From Nakamurella endophytica (lineage in GTDB: Bacteria > Actinomycetota > Actinomycetes > Mycobacteriales > Nakamurellaceae): DNA of 64,000 nt. The position numbers and the translations under genes are program-made. Below, piece after piece: positions 11,101 to 19,624 of this stretch (within the stretch, counting starts at the first letter, position 1; every line of letters starts with the position of its first letter). Location: positions 746,874-810,873 of the forward strand of contig NZ_BMNA01000002.1 in NCBI RefSeq assembly GCF_014646215.1, given 5' to 3'. The notes beneath the pieces are model-generated. The model was not told where the DNA came from. It ran no database searches and worked only from the letters and a program-made list of their open reading frames with translations.

Positions 11101-12894
11101 TCAGACCTCGGCGGCGTCCTGCGCGGCCGGGACGGGCAGCCCTCGCGTCGCCGCAACCACCGAACTGGCGGCCTCGGCCAGCGACACGTCGACCCGCTCC
11201 CCGGTCGCCCGGTCGCGGATCTCGACGACGCCGTCGGCGACGCCGCGGCCGACCACGACGATCGTGGGCATGCCCAGCAGCTCGGCGTCGGCGAACTTCA
11301 CGCCGGGCGAGGCCGGCCGGTCGTCGAGCAGCACCCGTAGACCCGCCACGCCCAGCGCGGCGGCCAGGTCCTCGGCGGCGGCCGCGATCTCCGGCGCCTT
11401 GCCGGCGACGACGAGATGGACGTCGAACGGCGCGACCTCCCGGGGCCAGATCAGCCCGCGGTCGTCGTGGGAGTACTCGGCGATGGCGGCGACGGCGCGG
11501 GAGACGCCGATCCCGTAGGAGCCCATGGTGACGGTGACGAGCTTGCCCTCGGCGTCGAGCACCTTGAGGTCCAGCGCCTCGGCGTACTTGCGCCCCAGCT
11601 GGAAGATGTGTCCCATCTCGATGCCGCGGGCCAGGGACAGCGGCCCGGACCCGTCCGGAGCGGGATCTCCCTCCCGGACCTCCGCCGCCTCGACCGTGCC
11701 GTCGGCGGTGAAGTCGCGGCCGGCGACCAGGTCGAAGACGTGCCGCCCAGGCGCGTCCGCACCGGTGATCCACGCCGTCCCGGGGACGACCCGGGGGTCG
11801 AGCAGGTACCGGATGCCGCTGGCCCGCCCGAGCCCGAGCGACCCGGGCCCGATGTAGCCCTTGACCAGCGCGGGATTCCTGGCGAAGTCGTCCTCGGTGA
11901 ACGCCTCCACCTCGGCCGGGGAGACGGCGGCCTCGAGCCGCTTGGTGTCGACCTCGCGGTCCCCGGGCAGGCCGACGGCCACGGGCTCGCGCCGGCCGTC
12001 CGGGTGTCGCAGCACCACCAGCACGTTCTTGAGCGTGTCCGCGCCGGTCCACGGGCGGTCGGCGCGCGGGAACCGGTCGTTGGCTACGGCCACGAGCGTG
12101 TCGATGGTGGGCGTGTCGGGGGTGTCCTCGACGTGCGCGGCCGGCGTCCCGGACGCGTCGACGGCCGGCGGCACCGGGGTGGTGACCGCCTCGACGTTGG
12201 CGGCGTAGCCGCCGGGCGACCGGACGTAGGTGTCCTCGCCGATCGGCGAGTCGGCCAGGAACTCCTCCGACGCGCTGCCGCCCATCGCGCCGGACTGGGC
12301 CGCGACGATGACGTACCGGAAGCCGAGCCGGTCGAAGATGCGGATGTAGGCGTCCCGGTGCGCCTGGTAGGAACGGCGCAGGCCGTCGTCGTCGACGTCG
12401 AAGGAGTACGAGTCCTTCATGACGAACTCGCGCCCACGGAGGATCCCGGCGCGGGGCCGCGCCTCGTCCCGGTACTTGGTCTGGATCTGGTACAGCGCCA
12501 GCGGCAGGCCCTTGTAGGACGACACGACGTCCTTGACCAGCAGCGTGAACATCTCCTCGTGCGTGGGTCCGAGCAGGTAGTCGGCGTTCTTGCGGTCCTT
12601 CAGGCGGAAGAGGTTCTCGCCGTACTCGGTCCACCGGCCGCTGGCCTCGTACGGCTCCCGGGGCAGCAGCGCCGGGAAGTGCACCTCCTGCGAGCCCATG
12701 GCGTCCATCTCCTCGCGGACGATGGTCTCGATCCGGCGCAGCACCAGGTAGCCCAGCGGCAGCCACGAGTAGATGCCCGGCGCAGCCCGGCGGACGTACC
12801 CGGCGCGGACGAGCAGCTGGTGGCTGGCGACGTCGGCGTCCGCGGGCACCTCCCGCAGGGTGCGCAGGAACAGCCGGGACATGCGGGTGATCAC
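11101..12894 (-). CDS. proS: prolyl-tRNA synthetase (bacterial type with editing insert)
   Basis: A class II aminoacyl-tRNA synthetase that charges tRNA-Pro. At 597 residues it has the bacterial architecture: catalytic motif 1 ([20 protein letters not shown], from residue 40), motif 2 near [20 protein letters not shown] (142-161), a YbaK-like editing insertion (about 230-390), motif 3 near [14 protein letters not shown], and a C-terminal anticodon-binding domain. GTG 12892-12894 has AGGAG at 6 nt. It lies convergent to DUF4439 as in mycobacteria (Rv2845c), 96 nt downstream of the double-GNAT gene. Confidence 0.96.
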   Translation of the reverse strand: MITRMSRLFLRTLREVPADADVASHQLLVRAGYVRRAAPGIYSWLPLGYLVLRRIETIVREEMDAMGSQEVHFPALLPREPYEASGRWTEYGENLFRLKDRKNADYLLGPTHEEMFTLLVKDVVSSYKGLPLALYQIQTKYRDEARPRAGILRGREFVMKDSYSFDVDDDGLRRSYQAHRDAYIRIFDRLGFRYVIVAAQSGAMGGSASEEFLADSPIGEDTYVRSPGGYAANVEAVTTPVPPAVDASGTPAAHVEDTPDTPTIDTLVAVANDRFPRADRPWTGADTLKNVLVVLRHPDGRREPVAVGLPGDREVDTKRLEAAVSPAEVEAFTEDDFARNPALVKGYIGPGSLGLGRASGIRYLLDPRVVPGTAWITGADAPGRHVFDLVAGRDFTADGTVEAAEVREGDPAPDGSGPLSLARGIEMGHIFQLGRKYAEALDLKVLDAEGKLVTVTMGSYGIGVSRAVAAIAEYSHDDRGLIWPREVAPFDVHLVVAGKAPEIAAAAEDLAAALGVAGLRVLLDDRPASPGVKFADAELLGMPTIVVVGRGVADGVVEIRDRATGERVDVSLAEAASSVVAATRGLPVPAAQDAAEV

Positions 12895-12990
12895 GGGGTA
12901 CTCCTGGGCTGGTCGGGATCGGCCGGCGCACCGTGCGGTGTCGCCGGACCGGTCGGCACGTCCGGACCTGGGCGGACGGCGGGGGCCAGC

Positions 12991-14103
12991 CTAACGGGCG
13001 GCCACGCCGTCCCCGAGCGGTCGCCCGGCGGTGTCGATGCCCGCGTCCCCGGACACCGCAGCGTCCGACGCCGCTGCGCGGACCGCCGTGCTCGACGAGG
13101 CGTCCGCGGCGGTCCCCGACGGGGTGTCCGCGGCCGGGAACCTGCGCCCGGCCATCCGGTTGCGCCGCACCTGGACGAAGCCGAGCCGCTCGTACAACCG
13201 CCCGGCGCCGGTGGGCGACTCGGCGTCGACGGTCAGCTCCGCCCGCTCGTGGCCCGCGGCGAGCAGCACGGTCAAGGTGCGCGCGAGCGTCGCCGACGCG
13301 ACGCCCCGGCCCCGCGCGGCGCGGCGGGTGCCGACCCGGGCCACGTAGCCCGTGCGGAAGCCGTTGACCGCGGTCTCTCCCGGGAACTCCTCGACCAGCA
13401 CGAACGCCACCACGTCGCCGTCCAGGACGGCGACGTGCGAGTACTGCGGGCGGAACAGCGACGACTCGGCGAACTCCGCCCGCCACCGGGCGCGGTCCAT
13501 GGGCACCGAGTGCCAGTGGTCGGCGAAGGACTCGTTGGACGCCGAGCGCACGTCCTCGTCGTCCTCCGGCCGCCACGTCCGGATCTGCACCCCGTCGGGG
13601 TCGCGGTCGGCACCGGCCCAGGGCGGGGCGTCGCCCTGCAGCTGGCACCGCATGTCGAAGAACCAGCGCCAGGTCTCGAAGCCGGTGTCCTGCGCCAGCG
13701 CGTCGAATCCTCGACGGCCCTCCGGGATCCACAGCGCCACCTCGCCGGGCAGCGACGGGTCGTGCGCGTCGCGCAGTCCGACCGCGCGCCGGGTCAGTTC
13801 GTCGACCAGCAGGGTGCCGATGCCCCGCCCGACGGCGGCCGTGGCGACGCCGCCGTACAGCGCGCACCCCCAGACGTCGGCCGGTGTGCGCACGCCCAGC
13901 GCCCCGAAGGCGACCAGCTCGCCGTCGTCCGCCAGCACACCCAGCGAGCCCCGCTCCAGGTCGAACCCCGGGCCGGTGAGCATCTCGCGGAGCTCGTCCT
14001 CGTCGAAGTGCTGTTCCGCCGGCTCGCGGGCCTCCGCCTCGCCGAGGATGGCGGTGATCCGCGGGACGTCGTCGAGGGTCAGGGCACGGGTGGACCAGCT
14101 CAC
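12991..14103 (-). CDS. protein with two GNAT acetyltransferase domains
   Basis: A 370-residue tandem GNAT protein. The N-terminal domain (1-170) carries ATAAVGRGIGTLLVDEL; the C-terminal domain (about 185-330) has the acetyl-CoA loop RRAARGRGVASATLARTL and the closing motif AGRLYERLGFVQV. A Ser/Ala/Thr-rich tail of about 40 residues follows. Mycothiol synthase MshD is also a double GNAT, but the motifs do not let me assign that activity. GTG 14101-14103 is chosen because TACGGT ends 6 nt upstream with no Shine-Dalgarno, the leaderless arrangement seen repeatedly in this window. Confidence 0.82.
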   Translation of the reverse strand: MSWSTRALTLDDVPRITAILGEAEAREPAEQHFDEDELREMLTGPGFDLERGSLGVLADDGELVAFGALGVRTPADVWGCALYGGVATAAVGRGIGTLLVDELTRRAVGLRDAHDPSLPGEVALWIPEGRRGFDALAQDTGFETWRWFFDMRCQLQGDAPPWAGADRDPDGVQIRTWRPEDDEDVRSASNESFADHWHSVPMDRARWRAEFAESSLFRPQYSHVAVLDGDVVAFVLVEEFPGETAVNGFRTGYVARVGTRRAARGRGVASATLARTLTVLLAAGHERAELTVDAESPTGAGRLYERLGFVQVRRNRMAGRRFPAADTPSGTAADASSSTAVRAAASDAAVSGDAGIDTAGRPLGDGVAAR

Positions 14104-14109
14104 CCCGGC

Positions 14110-14115
14110 ACCGTA
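14110..14115 (-). promoter_or_regulatory. -10 element of the double-GNAT gene (leaderless)
   Basis: TACGGT on the minus strand, 6 nt before GTG 14103, so transcription should start at or next to the start codon. Confidence 0.5.
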
Positions 14116-14232
14116 CGGGCGGCCCGCGCCGCGACGCCACCGATATGGGTGCGCGGCGCTGTTACGGGAGCCTTGCACCGGCTGGGAACGGCTCGGCGCC
14201 GCACCGTCGCCGGGACCGACCGGGGACCCGGT

Positions 14233-14238
14233 TACCGT
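14233..14238 (+). promoter_or_regulatory. -10 element of yaaA (leaderless)
   Basis: TACCGT, ending 7 nt before GTG 14246. This decides the choice of that start over GTG 14237. Confidence 0.5.
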
Positions 14239-14245
14239 GCCGGGC

Positions 14246-14980
14246 GTGCACGTGCTGCTGCCGCCCTCGGAGGGCAAACGGGCGGGCGGCAGCGGACCGC
14301 CGCTGCGCCTGGACGCCCTGCCCTTTCCCGACCTCACCGCGGTCCGCGAGCGGATCGTGGACGCGCTCGCCCTGGTGTCCGCGGATCCCGAGGCGGCGCG
14401 GCCGGTGCTGCGGGTCCCGCCGACCGTGCTCGACGAGGTGGCGGCGAACACCGCCGTCCGCACGGCGCCGACCCTGGCCGCCCTGGACCGCTACGACGGC
14501 GTGCTGTACCGGGCGCTGTCGGCACCGGCGCTGTCCCCCGCCGAGCGGGCCAGGGCCGACGGCCGGCTGCTCATCGCGTCGGCGCTGTTCGGAGTGGTGG
14601 CCGCGGACAGCGAGGTGCCGGCCTACCGGCTGTCCGCCGGCGCCACGCTGCCCGGCGTCGGCGGCATCGCGGCCGCCTGGCGGCCCTGGGTGGCCGGTGC
14701 GCTGGCAGCTCTCCCGGGGCTGCTGGTGGACCTGCGCTCTGCGGCGTACGCGGGCTTCGGCAGCCCGCCGGGCACCGTGACCGTCCGCATGGTGCGGCAG
14801 GGACCGGGCGGCCTCGTCACGGCCATCGGACACGACAACAAGGCGGCCAAAGGCGCCCTGGCGCGGCTGCTGGCGACCACCCGGGCCCGGGTCGAGGACG
14901 CCGCCGACCTGGTGCGACTGCTCCGCCGCGCGGGCTGGACGGCGAACCACACCGGGGACGTCATCGAGGTGCACGCCTGA
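14246..14980 (+). CDS. yaaA: YaaA/DUF328 peroxide-stress family protein
   Basis: A 244-residue member of the YaaA (DUF328) family. In E. coli YaaA limits intracellular iron and DNA damage during H2O2 stress; the exact biochemistry is unsettled. The N-terminus VHVLLPPSEGKR and the later SALFGVVAADSEVPAYRLS, LPG and GHDNKAAKGALARLL segments are family hallmarks. The start is set at GTG 14246, where the family begins and where a -10 element precedes it by 7 nt. It stands alone, divergent from the double-GNAT gene. Confidence 0.88.
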   Translation: MHVLLPPSEGKRAGGSGPPLRLDALPFPDLTAVRERIVDALALVSADPEAARPVLRVPPTVLDEVAANTAVRTAPTLAALDRYDGVLYRALSAPALSPAERARADGRLLIASALFGVVAADSEVPAYRLSAGATLPGVGGIAAAWRPWVAGALAALPGLLVDLRSAAYAGFGSPPGTVTVRMVRQGPGGLVTAIGHDNKAAKGALARLLATTRARVEDAADLVRLLRRAGWTANHTGDVIEVHA

Positions 14981-15101
14981 TCCCTGCCGGACGCCGCAGG
15001 TGGGGCCGCCGGGCGGTAATTCGGTTGCCGCGCCGCCGCCCGCCCGGGAGCATCGGGCACCTCGGTGCGCAGCGGGCGCACCACGGCGAGGGGAGGTTCC
15101 G

Positions 15102-15167
15102 ATGACTGTCCGAGCGGTCAGCCCCGTCCCCCCAGCACCTGCGCCGCGCACGTCCCGCACGGGCTGA
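15102..15167 (+). CDS. candidate 21-residue leader peptide upstream of the RIO kinase
   Basis: A short frame (ATG to TGA) reading MTVRAVSPVPPAPAPRTSRT plus Gly. It is notable because GGGAGG (15091-15096) lies exactly 5 nt before its ATG, one of the best ribosome-binding sites in the window. It ends 68 nt before the RIO kinase GTG and contains a PVPPAPAP stretch, the type of sequence that can slow ribosomes. No homologue is known to me; it may be a real leader ORF or a chance site. Confidence 0.4.
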   Translation: MTVRAVSPVPPAPAPRTSRTG

Positions 15168-15235
15168 AGCTCCCCGCCGCACCGGCGAGGTGGCTTCCCC
15201 GCGACGGACCCGGCGCTGTCTCCCCAGGAGCCCGC

Positions 15236-16453
15236 GTGTCCCGCACCCGCACCACCTCTTCGCAGTACCGCCCCCTCCGCGCCCTCCCCGACTCCGCGGT
15301 CGACGCCCGCGACCACGACCACCACCATGACGGCGTCCCCGACGGCCAGCTGCCCGCTGACGAAGGCACCGACGCGGCGTCAGCCGGCGACGACCACGAT
15401 CACGACGGCCCCGACGACGACCACGACCTCAACGACGAGGACCTCGACGACGACTGGGCCGACCTGGACGACGACTGGGCCGACCGGGACTGGGAGCGAC
15501 CGCGACGACGCGGCGCCCGCCGGGCCCGCACGCCCGGCGTCCTGCCGGGACTGATCTCCGAGGGCCGTTCCGGCCGGCGGCGGGTCGACGTCGACACCGG
15601 ACCCGACGGCCAGGGCGACGCCGACCACGACGACACCCCCGGCCCCGCCCTGTCGCTGGTCGGCGGCATGGACACCGACCCGCCCGGCGGGTCCCCGTTC
15701 AGTTCCTACGACGTGGCCACCCGCGGCCCCGAACCGACCCCGGACTGGCTGGTCACCGCCCTGTCCGCCCGGGACACCCGGCTGGGCGTGCTCAAGACCG
15801 GCAAGGAGGCGGACGTCTCGCTGCTCGACCGGTCGGTCCCCGGCGGACCGAGCTGCCTGCTCGCCGTCAAGACCTACCGCACCGCGGACCACCGGATGTT
15901 CCACCGGGACTCGTCGTACCAGGAGGGACGGCGGGTGCGTCGCTCGCGGGAGGGCCGGGCCATGGCGGCCCGCACCCGCTTCGGCCGGGAGCTGCTGGCC
16001 GGCAAGTGGGCGGCCGCCGAGTTCGCCACCCTGGGGCGGCTGTGGCTGGCCGGGGCCAGCGTGCCGTACCCCGTGCAGATCATCGGCTCGGAGCTGGTCA
16101 TGGAGTTCATCGGTGATCCGGACGGCACCGCAGCGGCACGGCTCGCCGCCCACGACGGCTCGACCGCGGAGTTCCGGGACTTGTGGGCGCACCTGACCCA
16201 CTCGTTGGAGCTGCTGGCCCAGGAGGGTCTCGCGCACGGCGACCTGTCGCCGTACAACGTCCTGGTGCACCGGGGGCGCTGCGTGCTGATCGACCTGCCG
16301 CAGGCGGTGGACGTGGTCGCCAACCCGCAGGGCGAGGCCTTCCTCGAGCGCGACTGCGGCATCATCGCCGACTTCTTCCGCCGGCGCGGCGTCGACGGCG
16401 CCGACGGGGAGCTGCTGGCACTGCACCTGACCGGCATCGCCCGCCTGGCTTGA
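15236..16453 (+). CDS. RIO-family serine kinase with acidic N-terminal extension
   Basis: A 405-residue atypical protein kinase of the RIO family. Kinase features: ATP-binding lysine in LAVKTYRT (K212), catalytic loop HGDLSPYNVLV (H334, D336, N341) and metal-binding LIDLPQAVD (D353). The first 130 residues are a disordered His/Asp-rich extension (DHDHHHDG, repeated DDDWAD). RIO kinases act in ribosome maturation in archaea and eukaryotes; bacterial members have no settled role. GTG 15236 has CAGGAG at 5 nt. A 9-bp terminator hairpin follows the stop. Confidence 0.9.
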   Translation: MSRTRTTSSQYRPLRALPDSAVDARDHDHHHDGVPDGQLPADEGTDAASAGDDHDHDGPDDDHDLNDEDLDDDWADLDDDWADRDWERPRRRGARRARTPGVLPGLISEGRSGRRRVDVDTGPDGQGDADHDDTPGPALSLVGGMDTDPPGGSPFSSYDVATRGPEPTPDWLVTALSARDTRLGVLKTGKEADVSLLDRSVPGGPSCLLAVKTYRTADHRMFHRDSSYQEGRRVRRSREGRAMAARTRFGRELLAGKWAAAEFATLGRLWLAGASVPYPVQIIGSELVMEFIGDPDGTAAARLAAHDGSTAEFRDLWAHLTHSLELLAQEGLAHGDLSPYNVLVHRGRCVLIDLPQAVDVVANPQGEAFLERDCGIIADFFRRRGVDGADGELLALHLTGIARLA

Positions 16454-16469
16454 CCGTCCGGCAGTCGGC

Positions 16470-16492
16470 GCCGGGCGGGCACTCCGCCCGGC
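16470..16492. terminator. strong hairpin after the RIO kinase gene
   Basis: GCCGGGCGG-GCACT-CCGCCCGGC, a perfect 9-bp stem with a 5-nt loop, 17 nt after the RIO stop and between two convergent genes. It lacks a T-tract on either side and could serve both directions. Confidence 0.7.
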
Positions 16493-16538
16493 CCGCTCGC
16501 CGGCGGGAGCCGTACCCCAAGGGCTCAGCCGAGCGCCG

Positions 16539-16751
16539 TCACCGGCAGAGCGGGCAGTCCGCGACCGGACGGCGGTGCAGCCCGGCATCGTGCTCGTCGG
16601 TGAGCGCTCCGCAGGACGGGCAACTCCCGAGCCAACCCTCGGTCGCTCGGAACACCTGCCCGCACCCGGTCCGGTCGCAGGACACCAGATCCAGCGCGGT
16701 GTCCTCGGATCCGGCTGCGCTCGGCACCCGGACGGCGACGGCCACGGCCAT
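16539..16751 (-). CDS. small zinc-ribbon protein, function unknown
   Basis: A 70-residue protein with six cysteines: CDRTGCGQVF, GSCPSCG and a C-terminal CPLCR. The spacing suggests a rubredoxin-like zinc ribbon from the first two pairs. GGGAGGT lies 4-5 nt before ATG 16751, which strongly supports translation. It converges with the RIO kinase gene and lies downstream of Ku on the same strand, separated by 215 nt. I recognise no specific family. Confidence 0.75.
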   Translation of the reverse strand: MAVAVAVRVPSAAGSEDTALDLVSCDRTGCGQVFRATEGWLGSCPSCGALTDEHDAGLHRRPVADCPLCR

Positions 16752-16966
16752 CGGTACCTCCCTGCTCGTCGGCACGCATCCGGAGTGCGCGTGCCCCATG
16801 GCGCCCGAAGCGGCCGGCCACCACGTCGTCCGCGGCCGGCGTCCCCTCGCCGCAGCGCGACCGCACCCGTCAGTGTGCGAGCCCGGACGTCCGGCGGCGC
16901 GGACCGACACGCCAGTGCGATCGGACCGGGTGGCGGCCCCCCGCCCGCGGCGGTACCGGGCCGGGC

Positions 16967-18028
16967 TCAGGCGGACCGGGTGCGTCGCGCCGGCTTCTTG
17001 GCCGGCGCCGGTGCGGCCGCCTCGCCGTCCTGCTCACCGCCGGCGGCCTTGGCCGCCCGCTTGCGGGCCGGCGCCGGCTCGGCCGAGGCGTCGGCGTCGG
17101 TCCGCGTCCGGCGCCGGGTCGGGGCGGTGCGGCTGGACGACGCGCCGCCGTCACCGCCGTCACCACCGACACCGCCGTCCGGGGCGGCAGCGCGGCGCGA
17201 CCGGCCGGCGGGTGCCGTCCCGGCGGTTCCGGTGGCCTCCTCGCCGGCCGCCTGGGTATCGCGACGCTGCACGCTGCGCTGCAGGGCGGCCAGCAGATCC
17301 AGCACCTCGGCGTCCTCGCCCTCCTCGGCGGGAGCCTCGGGGAAGGCCTCCTCGCCCTCGAACTTGGCATCGATGAGCTGCTGCAGCTCGACCCGGTAGG
17401 TGTCCTCGTGCTGCTCGGGATGGAAGTCGTCGGCGTACGAGTCCACCAGCAGCGCCGCCATCTGCTTCTCCGCGGCGGACACCTCGACGGCGCCGGAGAG
17501 CTGGTCGAACTCGATCTCGCGGACCTCGTCGGGCCAGCGCAAGGTCTGGATGAGCAGGTTGTCGCCGTGCACCCGGAGCGCGGCCAGCCGCGTCTTGTTC
17601 CGCAATGCGAAGTGCACGATCGCCACCCGGTCGGAGTCCGCGAGGGTCTCCCGCAGCAGGACGTACGCCTTCGGCGACTTGCTGGTGGGCTCCAGCACGT
17701 AGCTGGACTCGTACAGCACCGGGTCGATCTGCTCGGCCGGTACGAACGAGAGCAGGTCGATCTCGCGCCCGGAGTTGGACGGCAACGTCGCCAGGTCCTC
17801 GTCGGTGATGATCGCGGTGCGTCCGTCGTCGCTGTCGATGGCTTTGACGATGTCGCCGAACTGGACCTGCTTGCCGCACACCTCGCACACCCGCTGGTAC
17901 CGGATCCGGCCGCCGTCGGCACCGTGCACCTGGTGGAAGCGGATGTCCTTGTCCTCGGTGGCGGCGTACACCGCGACCGGCACGTTGACCAGCCCGAAGA
18001 CCAGCGAGCCCTTCCAGATCGACCGCAT
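16967..18028 (-). CDS. ku: non-homologous end-joining protein Ku
   Basis: A homodimeric DNA-end-binding ring that recruits LigD in bacterial NHEJ. The 353 residues begin MRSIWKGSLVFGLVNVPV and contain the Ku core (to about 255: VCEVCGKQVQFGDIVKA, then SYVLEPTSKSPKAYVLLRE). A long Ala/Arg/Lys-rich C-terminal tail (about 265-353) resembles the extended tails of mycobacterial and Streptomyces Ku. No ligD is visible nearby. CATGAT lies 6 nt before the ATG, so this gene may be leaderless. It is divergent from mycothione reductase. Confidence 0.96.
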   Translation of the reverse strand: MRSIWKGSLVFGLVNVPVAVYAATEDKDIRFHQVHGADGGRIRYQRVCEVCGKQVQFGDIVKAIDSDDGRTAIITDEDLATLPSNSGREIDLLSFVPAEQIDPVLYESSYVLEPTSKSPKAYVLLRETLADSDRVAIVHFALRNKTRLAALRVHGDNLLIQTLRWPDEVREIEFDQLSGAVEVSAAEKQMAALLVDSYADDFHPEQHEDTYRVELQQLIDAKFEGEEAFPEAPAEEGEDAEVLDLLAALQRSVQRRDTQAAGEEATGTAGTAPAGRSRRAAAPDGGVGGDGGDGGASSSRTAPTRRRTRTDADASAEPAPARKRAAKAAGGEQDGEAAAPAPAKKPARRTRSA

Positions 18029-18034
18029 GGGGTC

Positions 18035-18040
18035 ATCATG
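18035..18040 (-). promoter_or_regulatory. possible -10 element of ku
   Basis: CATGAT on the minus strand, ending 6 nt before ATG 18028. It is a weaker match (first base C), but placed as in the other leaderless candidates. Confidence 0.35.
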
Positions 18041-18110
18041 GCTGCTCCGGCCGGGGAAGGCACCCCGCCGGGCCGGGGAGACGCGGATCCGCCGCGTCCC
18101 CGGACTCGGC

Positions 18111-18173
18111 CGGCGTCCCGCGGTGCGACTCCGGCGTCCCGCCGCGCGACTCCGGCGTCCCGCCGTGGCGGAT
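18111..18173. repeat. 3 x 21-bp tandem repeat between ku and mtr
   Basis: Three 21-bp units each starting CGGCGTCCCGC (18111, 18132, 18153); the first two differ at two positions and the third diverges at its end, where the mtr -10 element begins. Confidence 0.8.
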
Positions 18174-18179
18174 TAGCCT
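18174..18179 (+). promoter_or_regulatory. -10 element of mtr (leaderless)
   Basis: TAGCCT, ending 6 nt before GTG 18186, with no Shine-Dalgarno between. Confidence 0.5.
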
Positions 18180-18185
18180 GGCCCG

Positions 18186-19607
18186 GTGACGCACTTCGAC
18201 CTGGTGATCATCGGTACCGGCTCGGGCAACTCCGTGATCGGACCGGAGTTCGACGACTGGTCCATCGCGGTCGTCGAGGACGGCAAGTTCGGCGGCACCT
18301 GCCTGAACGTCGGCTGCATCCCGACGAAGATGTACGTGCACCCGGCCGAGCTGGCCGACGCCGGCCGGCACTCCGCGCGCCTGGGGGTCACCCAGCGGCT
18401 GGAGGCCGTCGACTGGCCGGGTATGCGCGACCGGATCTTCGGCCGGATCGACGCCATCGAGACGGGCGGTCGGGCGTACCGGGCCGGGGACGAGTGCCCG
18501 AACGTGACGGTGTTCGCCGGCCGGGGCACCTTCACCGGACACAAGCGGCTGCGTGTCGACCTGCACGACGGCAGCACCGCCGAGATCACCGCGGACCGCT
18601 GGGTGATCGCCGCCGGCTCCCGCGCGGTGATCCCGGACATCCCCGGGCTCTCGGACGGGTCGGCGCCGTTCCACACCTCCGACACCGTCATGCGGATCGA
18701 CGACCTGCCGCGCAGCGTGGTGATCATCGGCGGCGGCTACATCGCGGCCGAGTTCGGTCACGTGTTCTCGTCGTTCGGCACCGAGGTCACCCAGATCACC
18801 CGGTCGCCGCAGCTGCTGCGCAGCCACGACGAGGACGTCTCGGCGGCCTTCACCGCGGCGGCCTCGGCGCGCTACCGGGTGCTGGCCGGCGCCAACCCCA
18901 GCTCGGTCAAGGCGCTCGGCGAAGGCGGCGTCTCGCTGGTCGTCGATACCGAGGACGGCCCGGTCACCGTGGAGGCCGAGCTGCTGCTGGTGGCGACCGG
19001 GCGGGTGCCCAACGGCGACCGGCTGGCCGTCGACCGGACCGGCGTCGACCTGGACGAGAGCGGTCGGGTGGTGGTGGACGCTCACCAGCGCACGACGGTG
19101 GACGGCATCTGGGCACTGGGCGACGTCTGCTCGCCGTGGGCGCTCAAGCACGTCGCGAACCACGAGGCCCGAGTGGTCAAGCACAACCTCGCGCACCCCG
19201 AGGCGCCGGTGGCCGCGGACCATCGGTTCGTGCCCGCGGCGGTCTTCACCGACCCGCAGATCGCCTCCGTCGGGTGGACGGAGCGCGAGCTCGTCGCCCG
19301 CGGCATCCCCTACGTCGCCAAGAAGCAGTGGTACGCCGACATCGCGGCCGGCTGGGCCCGCGAGGACACGCACAACTTCCTCAAGGTGCTGGCCGACCCG
19401 GCGACCGGCCACCTGCTGGGCGCCCACGTCATCGGGCCGGAAGCCGCCACGGTCATCCAGCCCTTGATCCAGGGCATGCACTTCGGGCAGACGGCGCACG
19501 AGATCGCCCGGGGCCAGTACTGGATCCACCCGGCGCTGCCCGAGCTCGTGGAGAACGCGCTGCTGGGCCTGCCGGCACCGACGGGTCCGGCCGCGGCCAC
19601 CGCCTGA
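18186..19607 (+). CDS. mtr: mycothione reductase
   Basis: A 473-residue FAD/NADPH pyridine nucleotide-disulfide oxidoreductase that reduces mycothiol disulfide, the actinobacterial counterpart of glutathione reductase. It shows the FAD-binding GTGSGN (residues 10-15), the redox pair C39 and C44 in GGTCLNVGCIPTK, NADPH-binding IIGGGYIAAEFG, GDVCSPWALKHVA, and the C-terminal interface HPALPELVENAL with the active-site histidine. Gly-Ser-Gly-Asn around the FAD loop distinguishes it from lipoamide dehydrogenases. It marks the organism as a mycothiol producer. The next gene starts 17 nt downstream. Confidence 0.95.
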   Translation: MTHFDLVIIGTGSGNSVIGPEFDDWSIAVVEDGKFGGTCLNVGCIPTKMYVHPAELADAGRHSARLGVTQRLEAVDWPGMRDRIFGRIDAIETGGRAYRAGDECPNVTVFAGRGTFTGHKRLRVDLHDGSTAEITADRWVIAAGSRAVIPDIPGLSDGSAPFHTSDTVMRIDDLPRSVVIIGGGYIAAEFGHVFSSFGTEVTQITRSPQLLRSHDEDVSAAFTAAASARYRVLAGANPSSVKALGEGGVSLVVDTEDGPVTVEAELLLVATGRVPNGDRLAVDRTGVDLDESGRVVVDAHQRTTVDGIWALGDVCSPWALKHVANHEARVVKHNLAHPEAPVAADHRFVPAAVFTDPQIASVGWTERELVARGIPYVAKKQWYADIAAGWAREDTHNFLKVLADPATGHLLGAHVIGPEAATVIQPLIQGMHFGQTAHEIARGQYWIHPALPELVENALLGLPAPTGPAAATA

Positions 19608-19624
19608 CCTGCCGGCGGACCGCC

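Noticed and set aside
12991..14103. Assigning the double-GNAT protein as mycothiol synthase MshD
   Set aside because: The double-GNAT layout fits, but the sequence motifs I can see are generic; mycothiol genes other than mtr are not nearby.
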